Below are positions 9,000 through 25,336 of a stretch of DNA of 64,000 nt, one piece after another (position 1 is the stretch's first letter; the number at the start of each line of letters is the position of its first letter). The translations under genes and the position numbers were made by a program. The notes under the pieces were generated by a model. The model did no database searches, had not been told where the DNA came from, and saw only the letters and a program-made list of their open reading frames with translations. The DNA is taken from NCBI GenBank assembly GCA_035578155.1, contig JAPWDM010000074.1:1-64000 (forward strand), in the 5' to 3' direction. Origin of the DNA: Brachynemurus nebulosus. Its lineage: Eukaryota > Arthropoda > Insecta > Neuroptera > Myrmeleontidae.

Positions 9000-10790
9000 A
9001 ACCGTTTTATTATAATAACGCTAGTCAAATTATAAAAAAACCAAATATTGTCAACTGATGTTGTCCCTTACAATACACCTAGTAAATTTCAGTGCTATTA
9101 TAATTTCGCTAGACTCATTTAGAGAAATTGTGAAGCAAATAACAATTGGTATCAAAACTACTAAACCGATCTCAACAAAATTTAATAGAAATATTTTATG
9201 GGTTAGAATAACTGATAGGATAATTTATATGCTGGGTGAAGGTTTCTGCGGGATATTAATACGAAACTAATTAGTGTAAAACTACAAAATTGATTTCAAT
9301 TAAATTTAGTGAGGACACTTTAAACTTATATACTTTGGAATAACTGATAGAAACATTTTTATCCCAGTTAAGAGTTCCAGTGGGACACAGACTAAATTAT
9401 TGAGTCACCTCAAAATTATTGAACGAATGTCAATTAAATTTTTTTAAATTATTTTTTTTTAAATTTTTTTTTAAAAATTTAGATACATATTTATATGATA
9501 TGCTTTTTAATAACTAACGGAATAATCTGTATCCCGTTTGAAAGTTCCTATCGCCTACTATTACGATAAGAAATAATATCAAAACTACTGAAACAATTTT
9601 AATCAAATTTAGTATTGGCATATACCTTAAAATAATAAATATTTGCTATACTTTTTTTACAGGTTGGAGGTTCCCGTGGGAAATGAGCTACTATTTCATA
9701 AACTATTAATGTTGATTTTCTTTAGATTGTTTATTGATTGACTAAAGATTTTAGAAATAATTTTAAATTGCTGCTCCGTTTTTTTCGAGATATCGTTCTG
9801 CAGGAACATGGAATTTATTGTAATTATATCAAAGAAGTTCAACTACTTTATTGTGAATTAATATGTACAATAGTTTTATCCCGGTTTTCTAAAGGAAAAA
9901 CCGGACACATAATAAGATTTCAATTTAGAACATTTTTCAGCTTTTTATTATTAGCTCGAGCTTTTTATTATTAGCTCTAGTAAAATTGTCATTAAGGGGT
10001 AATCTAGGGTTTAAAGCTCAAATACTAATATAATCTGGTTCAGATTCCTGATGAGTCTTTCCATGGCATACAAATTAAAATTCTTATACTGTGAAGATCA
10101 TCAGGATTTTCTTTTGAAATTCACATAAAAATATCTGATTTATAGCATACGTATTCCAAAATATAGAAGTATTCATATCAAATTTGACTGAAATCGAATC
10201 AATAGTTTTGACATTAATTGGTTTCATATTCATATCCCTTAGGAACCTTCAATCGGGATACAAACTATCCCAGCAGTTATTCTAAATACAAATTAAATTT
10301 AATTGAAATCTGTTCAATAGTTCTGACATGATTGAATAATTTATTTTGTTTTCTGAGGGAATCCTTAATCAGGATGAAAATTATCCTATGTGTTGTTCCA
10401 TGGGGTATAAGTATCCATGTCAAAACTGAATGAAATCGTTTCAATAATTTTGGCCTGACTGAATAATTTATTTGGCTTGCTATGGAAACCTATAATCAGA
10501 ATAAACATTTTCTGTTTGTTATTCCAAAGCAAAAAGATATTCATACCAAATTTGATTGAAATCGGTTTTGTAGTTTTGATACCACTTAGTTTCGTATTCA
10601 TATCCTGTAGGAACCTTCAACCAGGATATAAATTATCCTATTAATTATTATAAACCATATAAATATCCCCACAAAATTTTATTGAAATAGACTTAGTAGT
10701 GAAGACATTGTTTATTTTAGTAATTACAACCCATGGAAACTTTTAAACGAAATAAGAATTTCTTATCGGTTACTCCAAACCTCTGTGAAC
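9000..10790. repeat. Degenerate tandem repeats of about 117-128 bp in two opposed orientations
   Basis: From about 10,000 to 10,790 the word GAAATCGNTTCAATAGTTTT recurs at about 10187, 10304, 10430, 10558 and 10683. From about 9,100 to 9,700 the reverse complement (CAAAACTACTAAACCGATCT and variants) recurs. The two halves face each other around 9,720-10,000, so this is a decayed inverted tandem array. Other shared words are CCTGTAGGAACCTTCAA and GGATA..AATTATCC. Confidence 0.6.
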
Positions 10791-10844
10791 CTAGCACCCC
10801 ACTTTTACTAAATAAAATTTTTAAAATATAAACTGATAGTATGA

Positions 10845-13800
10845 CGTTTGTAGTTGTTTGTAGTAACAATATTTTCGTTTGCAGTTGAACCCATTGGAGT
10901 ATAAAAAATTTCTAAAAAATGGCTGCACCCCACTTTAAGATAAACAATTTTTTAAAATATTTCCTAATTTAGAATCGTTTGTAGTTGTTTGTAGTAACTT
11001 TCTTTTCGTTTGTAGTTGAACAGTTTCAAAGATACAACAATAGGTATCTTTTGCAACAATTAAATAACGGTTTTTTTGTCATTTATAAAGATATTTGATT
11101 ACCGATTTTTCGGTCAGTTCCAGAATCGTTTGCAGTTGTTTGTAGTAATTTTCCTTTCCTTTGTAGTTGTACAGTCTCAAAATTACAACAATAGATATCT
11201 TTTGAAACAATTAAGTAACGATACTTTGTCATCTATAAAGATATTTGAAATTCACTTGTTCCATCAGTTCCACAATCGTTTGTAGTTACCTGCAGTAATT
11301 TTCCTTTCGTTTGTGGTTGAACAGTTTCAAAGTTACAACAATAGATATCGTTTGCAACAATTGAGTAACGATACTTTGTCATTTATAAAAATATTTTAAT
11401 TCTCCTTTTTCGGTCAGTTCCACAATCGTTTGTAGTTGTTTGTAGTAATTTTCCTTTCGTTTGTAGTTGAACAGTTTCAAAGTTACAACAATAGATATCT
11501 TTTGCAACAATTAAGTAACGGGTCTTCGTCATTTATAAAGATATTTGAAATTCACTTGTTCCGTCAGTTCCAGAATTGTTTGTAGTTGTTTGTAGTAATT
11601 TTCCTTTCGTTTGTAGTTGCACAGTTTCAAAGATACAACAATGGATATCTTTTGAACAATTGAGTAACCATACTTTGTCATTAGTAAAGATATTTGAATT
11701 CTACTATTTCGGTCAGTTCCACAATCTTTTGTAGTTGTTTGTAGTAATTTTCCTTCGTTTGTAGTTGATCAGATTCAGAGATACAACAATAGATATCTTT
11801 TGAACAATTGAGTAACGATACTTTGTCATTAGTAAAGATATTTGAATTCTACTTTTTCGGTCAGTTCCACAATCGTTTGTAGTTGTTTGTAGTAATTTTC
11901 CTTTCGTTTGTAGTTGTACAGTTTCAAAGTTACAACAATAGATATCTTTTGCAACAATTGAGTAACGATACTTTGTCATTTATAAAGATATTTGAATTCT
12001 GCTTTTTCGGTCAGTTCCAGAATCGTCTGTAGTTGTTTGTAGTAATTTTCCTTTCGTTTGTAGTTGAACAGTTTCAGAGTTACAACAATAGATATCTTTT
12101 GCAACAATTAAGTAACGGGTCTTTGTCATTTATAAAGATATTTGAAATTCACTTGTTCCATCAGTTCCACAATCGTTTGTGGTTGTTTGTAGTAATTTTC
12201 CTTTCGTTTGTAGTTGAACAGTTTCAAAGTTACAACAATAGATATCTTTTGCAAACAATTGAGTAACGATACTTTGTCATTAGTAAAGATATTTGAATTC
12301 TGCTTTTTCGGTCAGTTCCACAATCGTTTGTAGTTGTTTGTAGTAATTTTCCTTTCGTTTGTAGTTGAACAGTTTCAGAGTTACAACAATAGATATCTTT
12401 TGCAACAATTAAGTAACGGGTCTTTGTCATTTATAAAGATATTTGAAATTCACTTGTTTCATCAGTTCCACAATCGTTTGTAGTTGTTTGTAGTAATTTT
12501 CCTTTCCTTTGTAGTTGAACAGTTTCAAAGTTACAACAGTAGATATCTTTTGCAACAATTGAGTAACGATACTTTGTCATTTATAAAGATATTTGGATTC
12601 TGCTTTTTCGGTCAGTTCCACAATCGTTTGTAGTTGTTTGTAGTAATTTTCCTTTTGTTTGTAGTTGAACAGTTTCAAAGTTACAACAATAGATATCTTT
12701 TGCAACAATTGAGTAACGATACTTTGTCATTAGTAAAGATATTTGAATTCTACTTTTTCGGTCAGTTCGCAATCGTTTGTAGTTGTTTGTAGTAATTTTC
12801 CTTTCGTTTGTAGTTGTACAATTTCAAAGTTACAACAATAGATATCTTTTGCCACAATTGAGTAACGATACTTTGTCATCTATAAAGATACTTGAATTCT
12901 GTTTTTTCGGTCAGTTCCACAATGGTTTGTAGTTGTTTGTAGTAATTTTACTTTAGTTTGTAGTTGAACAGTTTCAAAGTTACAACAATAGATATCTTTT
13001 GCAACAATTGAGTAACGATACTTTGTCATTTATAAAAATATTTGAATTCTGCTTTTTCGGTCAGTACCACAATCGTTTGTAGTTGTTTGTAGTAATTTTC
13101 CTTTCGTTTGTAGTTGAACAGTTTCAAAGTTACTACAATAAATATCTTTTGCAACAATTGAGTAACGATACTTTGTCATTAGTAAAGATATTTGAATTCT
13201 ACTCTTTCGGTCAGTTCCACAATCGTTTGTAGTTGTTTGTAGTAATTTTCCTTTCGATTGTAGTTGTACAGTTTCAAAGTTACAACAATAGACATCTTTT
13301 GCAAAAATTAAGAACTGAATCTTTGTCATTTATAAAGATGTTTGAATTCTGTTTTTTCGGTCAGTTCCACAATCGTTTGTAGTTGTTTGTAGTAATTTTC
13401 CTTTTGTTTGTAGTTGAACAGTTTCAAAGCTACAACAATAGATATCTTTTGCAACAATTGAGTAACGATACTTTGTCATTAGTAAAGATACTTGAATTCT
13501 ACTTTTTCGGTCAGTTCCGCAATCGTTTGTAGTTGTTTGTAGTAATTTTCCTTTCGTTTGTAGTTGTAGAGTTTCAAAGTTACAACAATAGATATCTTTT
13601 GCAACAATTGAGTAACGATACTTTGTCATTTATAAAGATATTTGAATTCTATTCTTTCGGTCAGTTCCACAATCGTTTGTAGTTGTTTGTAGTAATTTTC
13701 CTTTCGTTTGTATTTGCACAGTTTCAAACTTGCAACAATAGATATCTTCTGCAAAAATTAAGGAACGGGTCTTTGTCATTTATAAAGATGTTTGAATTCT

Positions 13801-14310
13801 GTTTTTTCGGTCAGTTCCATAATCGTTTGTAGTTGTTTGTAGTAATTTTCCTTTCGTTTGTAGTTGAACAGTTTCAAAGTTACAACAATAGATATCGTTT
13901 GCAACAATTGAGTAACGATACTTTGTCATTTATAAAGATATTTAAATTCTGCTTTTTCGGTCAGTTCCACAATCGTTTGTAGTTGTTTGTAGTAATTTTC
14001 CTTTCGTTTGTAGTTGAACAGTTTCAAAGTTACAACAATAGATATCTTTTGCAACAATTAAGTAACGGGTCTTCCTCAATTATAAAGATATTTGAAATTC
14101 ACTTGTTCCGTCAGTTCTAGAATCGTTTGTAGTTGTTTGTAGTAATTTTCCTTTCGTTTGTAGTTGTACAGTTTCAAAGATACAACAATGGATATCTTTT
14201 GCGACAATTAAGTAACGGGTCTTTGTCATTTATAAAGATATTTGAAATTCACTTGTTCCATCAGTTCCAGAATCGTTTGTAGTTGTTTGTAGTAATTTTC
14301 CTTTCGTTTC
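10845..14310 (+). repeat. 150-bp satellite array, about 23 copies
   Basis: The unit contains TCGTTTGTAGTTGTTTGTAG, a TTTCAAAGTTACAACAATAG block, ATATCTTTTGCAACAATTGA, and ends near TTTTTCGGTCAGTTCCACAA. From about 11,100 onward the period is almost exactly 150 bp (for example CGGTCAG at 13057, 13208, 13358, 13508, 13658, 13808, 13958). Because 150 is a multiple of three, long minus-strand frames persist; these are repeat artefacts. Two subtypes alternate (AATTCTRCTTTTTCGG versus AAATTCACTTGTTCC). The array ends abruptly at the palindrome edge. Confidence 0.95.
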
Positions 14311-14313
14311 TGA

Positions 14314-14736
14314 AGTAAATGTAAAAAAAAGATTAATACACGTATCAAATACAAACTTAAATTTCATGATGTCGAATTACCTGACAGTCTGAATTCTTCT
14401 GATGAGTATCACAAGCAGTGCTACTGTAATTTTACAGTGTCAATGAGTAAATATATTGATGAAAGTGTAGCAAATTTATATCGCCTAATAAACTTTCCTA
14501 GCACGTCCCATTCTACTACATCATTACCATCAACTTCTGAATTCGATATTCAGATTAGTGATGATATGGTTTCTCTAACTACTGATGATGTTAGCTCAAT
14601 ATCTGGATCACCTATTCAGTCTGAAGGTTCTAAGAAAAATCATTTTCAAAATCTAAGTAAATCTACGATAGTATGCCTTTTTACGACAAAGAACGTAAAC
14701 AATATAGAGGTAAAGAGCAAATTTGCGCATTTCTAA
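14314..14736 (+). pseudogene. Fragment of a repeated insect TE-encoded protein (palindrome copy 1)
   Basis: The frame is open from 14314 to 14736 and is truncated at its 5' end by the satellite junction. The visible part has a Lys-rich start (SKCKKKINTRIKYKLKF), an ELPDSLNSS motif, then EYHKQCYCNF, which has the His/Cys spacing of a small zinc-binding domain, and a Ser/Thr-rich tail. I recognise this as the N-terminal module of a protein family scattered through insect genomes, probably transposon-encoded; the catalytic part is absent. The mirror copy lies at 22351-21878. Confidence 0.5.
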
Positions 14737-15359
14737 AGATGAAACCTTTTATTAGAAAATAAATTAATGGGCAAATACATTGAAAGATAATGACAAAAAA
14801 TTATTCGTTTAAAATCAACTGGTGAAACTGTTTCCTAACAAATTATCTAAAAAATTTCGTTTATTATAAAACAAACCGCTGATCCGACAAACGTTTCTGT
14901 AAAAGTTTATCTGATCTTCAGTTTTTAATTACGCATCTGATAAAATTGGTCCGGAGTCGATATCATCATTTGTTTTCGATATATGCGAGGCGAAAGAAAA
15001 TTACCAAACGTATTAACGAACCCACACACAGACATCTCACTAAAAACGATAGATTCAAATTCTAGTGACCTTGAAACGTAGAGATATGTCCAAATTAGCG
15101 ATTCACAAAACCAAACCCATAATTTGCAATGCGAAGTCAATAAAAAAATTTTTTTTAAAATTTAAAAATATCCATGCACTGCTATCCAGATTGTGGCTGA
15201 TTTAAATATTAAAAATATTAATGAATTTTACTTTTTTTGTCTCTTTTTTGTCGCTAGTTTACGATGAATTATTTTTTTCTAATACACTTCTAATACTTCC
15301 GTTTGTTTTATATAATATTTACTTAATGTTGCTCCAGTGAGAATAACTAACTTTCCAAT

Positions 15360-15510
15360 CTTATTGCAGCGAAAAGATCTACAGCCTTTGCTCATTATCA
15401 CCCATAGCCAAATTATTTAATTTTTAAAACACTGAGAACGAACGGGAATAATATTTTGCAATATTTTTCAATTATGCGAATTTGGTAAATTTTAGTAGCG
15501 TTTTAGTAGC
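15360..15510 (-). pseudogene. Diverged second N-terminal remnant of the same TE protein
   Basis: The minus-strand sequence starting TGATAATGAGCAAAGG and containing GGAAAGTTAGTTATTCTCAC aligns by eye with the N-terminus at 22361-22310. The part upstream of the start (GAGAACGAACG, TATTTTGCAATA) is shared as well. It is quickly interrupted by stops. Its mirror is at about 21,105-21,255. Confidence 0.45.
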
Positions 15511-16941
15511 GCTAATATGTTTAGAATGCCTGTAACTTACTTTGCTTAAGCCTTTAAAAAATTCGTTATTTTTTTGTTAAGATGTAGGTCTTTTATAACG
15601 ACAAAAAACAATTACGAAAAGTAACGAAAAGTAATTTTTTAAAAATAGTTTTTTAAAAACAGTAAAATTTTCAGTAGTTATTTATTAGAATATTGTTACC
15701 ACTTGGAGGAAGTGCACATTTGACACATGCACGACTAGCTAGGTAGAGCAGGGGGCGGGGTGACGGTTATATCCTCAAAGAGAAAAAAAATTACTTACGG
15801 CTACTTATCGCTACTTACTAAGAAACTATCCTAAGTAGGGCGGCACAATATTTTTATCTGAAAAAAATATTGAAAAAGATGCTGGCTGTTACCCTCTATC
15901 AGTACCCCGGTAGACAAGTCTTCAGCTGAAAAGTAAGTAAAAATACTGACACATTCTACTATTTTGTAAAATTAAACAAGAAAACACGTTTTTATTATTT
16001 ATTTATTTTGGTGTTATTAACAGAACATATATTTTATTTCTCAAAGTATTGCGGCAGTTTTGAACAAAATAAATTCTCCATTTTATACTCAAGTTCATAG
16101 CAATTACCGAAAATACTATAATTTTTGTCAGTCATATTTTGTCAGTCATTTCAACTCGTGGAACAGTATATAATTTAAAATTGGAAAGTAGATTTAGCTT
16201 AAAATAGTGCTGGTTAAACTGACACATTCTATTATTTAGTTAAATTAAACAAGAAAACACATTTTTATTATTTACTTATTTTTTTAAATACATTAATTAA
16301 TTATTTTATGATTTCTGGTTTTTTCTCTTCATAAGGCAAATATTTCCTTCATTTTTTGTTTTTGCTTCGTAACTTTTCTTTCAATTTATAAATAAAACTT
16401 CCAGTTTAAAATCTGTTGCAAATATAACAGCAATTTTTACTTCTATTAAACCAAAATCAAAATTACATTAAGTAAAAATTCATTTAATTTTAGTCGTCAA
16501 ACGTAAATCAAATTAATTTTTTATTCATCTTTGTCCGATCCTTCATAAAAACCACAATAATTTTCGTTCACTTTGCTTAAACCTTGTCGTATCTAGAAAA
16601 AAAAAAAACATCAAATTTAAAGAGAAAAGTATATAAAATACATAATTATAGATTATAAATACATATAGATAATTAATATTTACTTACTTGTTATATTAGA
16701 TTATATTTAGGTTAAATTATAAAATAAATTTAATAAAAATAAAAATAAAAATATTGACAGCTTGCATGTAAACGCATGCAACAAACAATGAATTTGAATT
16801 TAGAAGAAAACTAACCGCTATAATCAGAGAATAAATTCGAAATGTAATAATTATATTGGCGACCATAAAGCACTAGAGATAACATACCTGTCTCTATACT
16901 ACTGGAACCAGTGTAACCAGCACTGATATACGTAACCAGTG

Positions 16942-17376
16942 AAGGTACGAATCCACCAAGTGCGCAACCTGTTTGCAAATGTTTGCAAACACAAAATTTG
17001 TTTGGTGGATACGATCGTCACGAATGTTTGCTAATGTTTGTAGTGTTGGGTCGAAAGTCGGTACATCAAAGGGAATTTGTTGTTTGGTACGTTTTGTGTT
17101 TTTCTGGTGGAGACGGTATGTTAATACGAAGTACATACCCGAAGTACGAACAACAAACGAGTATCATAATATGTATGTACATTATACATATTGCGATATA
17201 ATATACATGTATTTATATACGAATACGAATACGTGGAACAACTACAAACATTCGCAAACGGATTATCGTTTGTAACTGTTTGTTCAGTGGAGACAGTGTG
17301 TTCGCAAACAGTTGCAAACATTTGCAGACAGCTACAAACATTTGAAGCAAATGTTTTTTCGGTGGATTCGCACCTT
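16942..17376. mobile_element. 435-bp MITE (left-arm copy)
   Basis: The ends are inverted repeats AAGGTACGAATCCACC and, at the other end, AAGGTGCGAATCCACC. The inside is rich in the word ACAAACATTTGCAAAC in both orientations. No coding capacity. No target duplication could be fixed. The mirror copy lies in the right arm. Confidence 0.6.
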
Positions 17377-17919
17377 AAGAGATAGAAAATTTCCCAATAG
17401 TCCCAAAAATCAAAAAAGCGTTCATCAAAGGATGAGTTCGTCAGCCAGATACGTTAGATTTTTAGAAGCGAAATTTTTTGCCATTTTTTACCATTTTAAG
17501 TGGCTTTTTGCAAAATTTAAATTTTTAAAAAATTAACTACTCAACCGATTTTGAAAATATTTTCACCGTTAGATAGCTAAACTATTGTAGATAGATACAG
17601 GTTGTTATATGAAATCTGTCAGTGTCCAATCTCTGGAAATTCGCTATGTTATGCAGGTGCTGCGACAGGAGTATTTGAATTTATAGCAGATAACACAAAT
17701 ATTTATTATGTAAAAATGTGAATTGCTTGAAAATTGCGACATTCATTTCTTTATTTTACTGCATTATTATTGTTAAAGTTATAGTAACAGTAGTTATATT
17801 ATTAAATTAGTATTATTAGTTTGTTCAAAGCACTCTCGTGGCATAACTTTTTCCTTATGGGAATCCAGTGTTAAAAATTAACATGTAAATCGTATGTCGA
17901 CATCCAAATGGGACACCTC

Positions 17920-22302
<4,383 letters not shown>

Positions 22303-22361
22303 ATCTTCCTTCAGTGAAAGTAGTTAACTTTCCAGTTAACAAAAAGAACACCTTTGCTCAT

Positions 22362-23100
22362 TATCAGTTAACTATAGCAAGAAATTCAATTTTTAAAGCA
22401 TAGAGAACGAACGATAGTAGTATTTTGTAATACTTTTCAATGATACGAATTTGATGAATTTATTAATAACAGTCTTATTGCTATGGATATAAAATTTACT
22501 ATGGATTATATTTTCGCTAAAATGACATAATTTTGTTATTTTTTACTTGTGTAATTGCTTCGCGTACAGGCAAACGCAACGTCTCCCGCCAGCCAGACCG
22601 GCCGCATGTTGTTTAGGTCATCAAAAGGGAGGAGATTCGAAAGAATGGGGCATGCTAAAATCATGTATTTTTCGACGTTGCTAGCTCCTATACTATTAAT
22701 AATCAGTTAAAAACTTCTACTTTTATAATATAAATAAATGTATTTCATGTTAAAATGCATTTCATATTTAATACATGAAGCATCTTGTATACAAATATTC
22801 ATTGTATACAAACAACATTTGTAGTACTTTCTTAAAAGGAATAAAAATATATTTCTTTCTTTCTTAAAAAGATTGCGAAATATGTTTTTGTTTCTTTTCT
22901 CACACGTGTATTATAAAAAGAATCCTTCTTGTATAATGAATTATAAAAATGTTAAAGAAAGGTTTTTGGCCACAAAATCGCTTGGAATCTTTTTTTTATT
23001 TACGGCCCGTAATAGCACACGTCTAGCACAGTAAAGTACTTACAAAATTTTTTGTTTAAATAAAAGTGCTTAAATATTGAAGATATTTTTCTCATTTATA
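22362..23100. other. Non-coding flank of the palindrome
   Basis: 22362-22480 matches the diverged TE upstream region at 15,380-15,510. 22,560-22,660 is unusually GC-rich (CGTCTCCCGCCAGCCAGACC). The rest is AT-rich with no gene seen. Confidence 0.4.
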
Positions 23101-23103
23101 TGA

Positions 23104-23640
23104 TCGACCTAGTGGTCGGAAAACGACATTTCATGTTTTCAACTAAATGTTATTTCAACTAATGGCCGAAATGATTCCTAGCTACCAGAATTCCATTTAA
23201 AATACGTAATCATTTCTCTAATGTTTAAAAAAGTGTCGATATTTGTCTGAATTACATGGTCGAATAAGTGGTCGGAAAACGATAGTTTATATTACACAAC
23301 CTACTATTATTCTAATTAATGACGGAAATGATTCCAAGCTATATCAGGTTCCGACAGGTGGTCGGAATACGACATTTCATATTCCACGACTAAATGTGAT
23401 TCCAACTAATGACGAAAATGATTCCAGGCTACAAGAATTCTGTTTTAAAATTAAATAACTGCTTTTAAATATATTTTTGTAAATAATAAACAAATACTTT
23501 ACTTTGCAAAATACCACACTTTATTTATTATTTTTTATTTACAAATATGGAATACCATAAAGTAACGCTCAAATCTATTAATATTATATTTTTGTAATTC
23601 TTAAGAAAATGTTAAAAGTTATCTGAATTACATGGTCGAC
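23104..23640. repeat. Degenerate tandem repeat around GTGGTCGGAAAACGAC
   Basis: The words GTGGTCGGAA(A/T)ACGA and AATGATTCC(A/T)(A/G)GCTA recur at about 23110, 23270 and 23355, with a partial copy (ACATGGTCGACCAAGTG) near 23,628. Spacings are about 160 and 90 bp. Diverged; no coding. Confidence 0.5.
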
Positions 23641-24207
23641 CAAGTGAATATAGGGAAATGGTGAATTTAGCTTCAAATTTCTTTTTTTAGGAAAAAATAA
23701 AAATGTATTGTTATTATCTTATCTTTTTTCTTCGCCTAATAAAAAGATAAGATAAAAGATAACTTCTTTTAAAAATATCTAGATAAAAGATAATAGATAA
23801 CGAAAACGTTATCTAGATACAATTTCAGATAACGTTATCTAGGTAAGCATAACATTGGTTATGAGTATATTTTTGTCGCACGCTGTATATCATACATAAT
23901 ATGTATATTATATATATTATATGTATAGAGTTGTGAATGTGTGTGATGCTGAAGTGATGTCATTATTCTCTACGATTTTATATGTACTTATGGAATACAT
24001 ATGTATCTTACGTATTGAAGTCGTAGATTGCTGCTTATTTATTTTTATCACAACCTCATCCAAAATTTTGTCAACAATTTTACTAGTTATCAACAATAAT
24101 GTGATTTATAATTTTATTGAATTGTTTTTATAATTGCTAATTTAGTAATATAATAAAAATAAATCAAATCAACTGCTCTCGGTGTTGACATACAACTGGT
24201 CTTTTCA
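23641..24207. other. AT-rich spacer with TTATCT repeats
   Basis: 23,715-23,850 is a run of TTATCT/AGATAA words (AGATAACGTTATCT-type small palindromes). The remainder shows no gene. Confidence 0.4.
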
Positions 24208-24241
24208 TATATAAACAGGACAAAACACCACACGTTCAGTT
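24208..24241 (+). promoter_or_regulatory. Isolated canonical core promoter (TATA plus TCAGTT)
   Basis: TATATAAAC starts at 24208 and TCAGTT lies at 24236-24241, so the initiator A is exactly 30 bp after the first T of the TATA box. This is the best promoter match in the window, but the frame below it is weak. Confidence 0.55.
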
Positions 24242-24303
24242 AGGCTGGTACTACTCGGGAAGCGGTGTGGGTAGAACCGTTTTCAACTCACCCAATTTTA
24301 CAA

Positions 24304-24570
24304 ATGTTTTACAATTACTACATGAATCAAACAAACCTTATCGTTACAAACCCAACTCGAGATTTCACGGAGAAATTCTCAAAATCTACCGTAGTAGTGA
24401 CTTGCCTAACTTTTTGTATTTTTTTTTTACTTCATATCTTCTTGGATAACGCATATAAACAATTTTTTTTCACTTATTTATTACACCAGAGATCTGTTTT
24501 TTCGAAACGAATAAATTTGTGTTTATTGGAAAATTTGTTGCCTAGCAATTTAATGAGAACTATAAACTAA
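24304..24570 (+). CDS. Weak 88-codon frame below the promoter
   Basis: First ATG after the promoter. The frame starts MFYNYYMNQ and has one hydrophobic stretch (VVVTCLTFCIFFLL), so a membrane segment is possible. A competing frame, open from before 24267 to 24449, lacks an ATG. No family recognised; it may be the first exon of something or chance. Confidence 0.2.
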   Translation: MFYNYYMNQTNLIVTNPTRDFTEKFSKSTVVVTCLTFCIFFLLHIFLDNAYKQFFFTYLLHQRSVFSKRINLCLLENLLPSNLMRTIN

Positions 24571-25105
24571 CAAAAATCAACCAGTGTAGTCTTTTTGTTT
24601 TAAGACGTTTCAATATAAATTTTAGTATCATACCTATACATAGTATCTATTACATCATTAACAGTTAGGGAATTGAATCCCAAAATCTCAGGATCTCGAC
24701 TTACTTTAGTGTTTTTCGAGAGCGGTATTGAATTTTTGAAATCCCGAGACTCGCCGAGAAAAATCACAAAATTAAATAAAAGAATTTACTTTTACTAATG
24801 ATAATGGCTGATTATGTATTATAGGTAATTATAGGTAGGTAGGTCTTATTATTTGGTTCATATTTAAATTTTACGCACCATTGTACCGTTCTTGCAAATT
24901 TATACAAAAGGATAATTTTTATTTGTTAGTGGTGTAATTTTTACGTTCAGTTTTTTACGCTCAATATTCCTGTGGAAAATCTTAAAAATCTCTGGATTGA
25001 AATTTTAATAATAGATGATTACTAAGTTCGTCGCTAAACACCATTAATTTTTTATAACTCCATTTGAATTTTGAGATCTACTTATATTCCAATACAAAAT
25101 AACAC
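24571..25105. other. Non-coding, AT-rich
   Basis: No gene or repeat structure recognised. Confidence 0.3.
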
Positions 25106-25113
25106 ATTGAATC

Positions 25114-25328
25114 CAAAGACGTAACTACAATAGAGCAGGTAAAACAGTTGCCCCAGGGCACAAAAACGAATTTTTCCTAGTTTTCAGGGCCCACTACGGG
25201 ACTTTTTGCTCGTCAGCCGCACTCTTGCAGGGATTGGACTTTTAAGGTGGGGGCGCTTAAATCAAAATCACTCCAGGGCGTTTGATTCAAAATCACTTCA
25301 GGACGCAAAAATAATAATTACGTCTCTG
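25114..25328. mobile_element. 215-bp hAT-type MITE
   Basis: The ends are CAAAGACGTAACTA and, inverted, CAGAGACGTAATTA. Flanking octamers ATTGAATC and ATTGAACT agree at 6 of 8 positions, consistent with an old 8-bp hAT target duplication. The inside has direct repeats of AAATCACT(C/T)CAGG. Confidence 0.6.
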
Positions 25329-25336
25329 ATTGAACT

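Noticed and set aside
11713..13629. Minus-strand frames of 63-99 codons with a recurring KYRYSIVAKDIYCCNFE motif
   Set aside because: The 150-bp satellite has a period divisible by three, so frames stay open by periodicity. The motif is one satellite unit translated repeatedly, with no start signal or independent conservation.
23104..23460. CRISPR-like array
   Set aside because: Repeat spacing and identity are irregular, the repeats are long and diverged, and the setting is eukaryotic.
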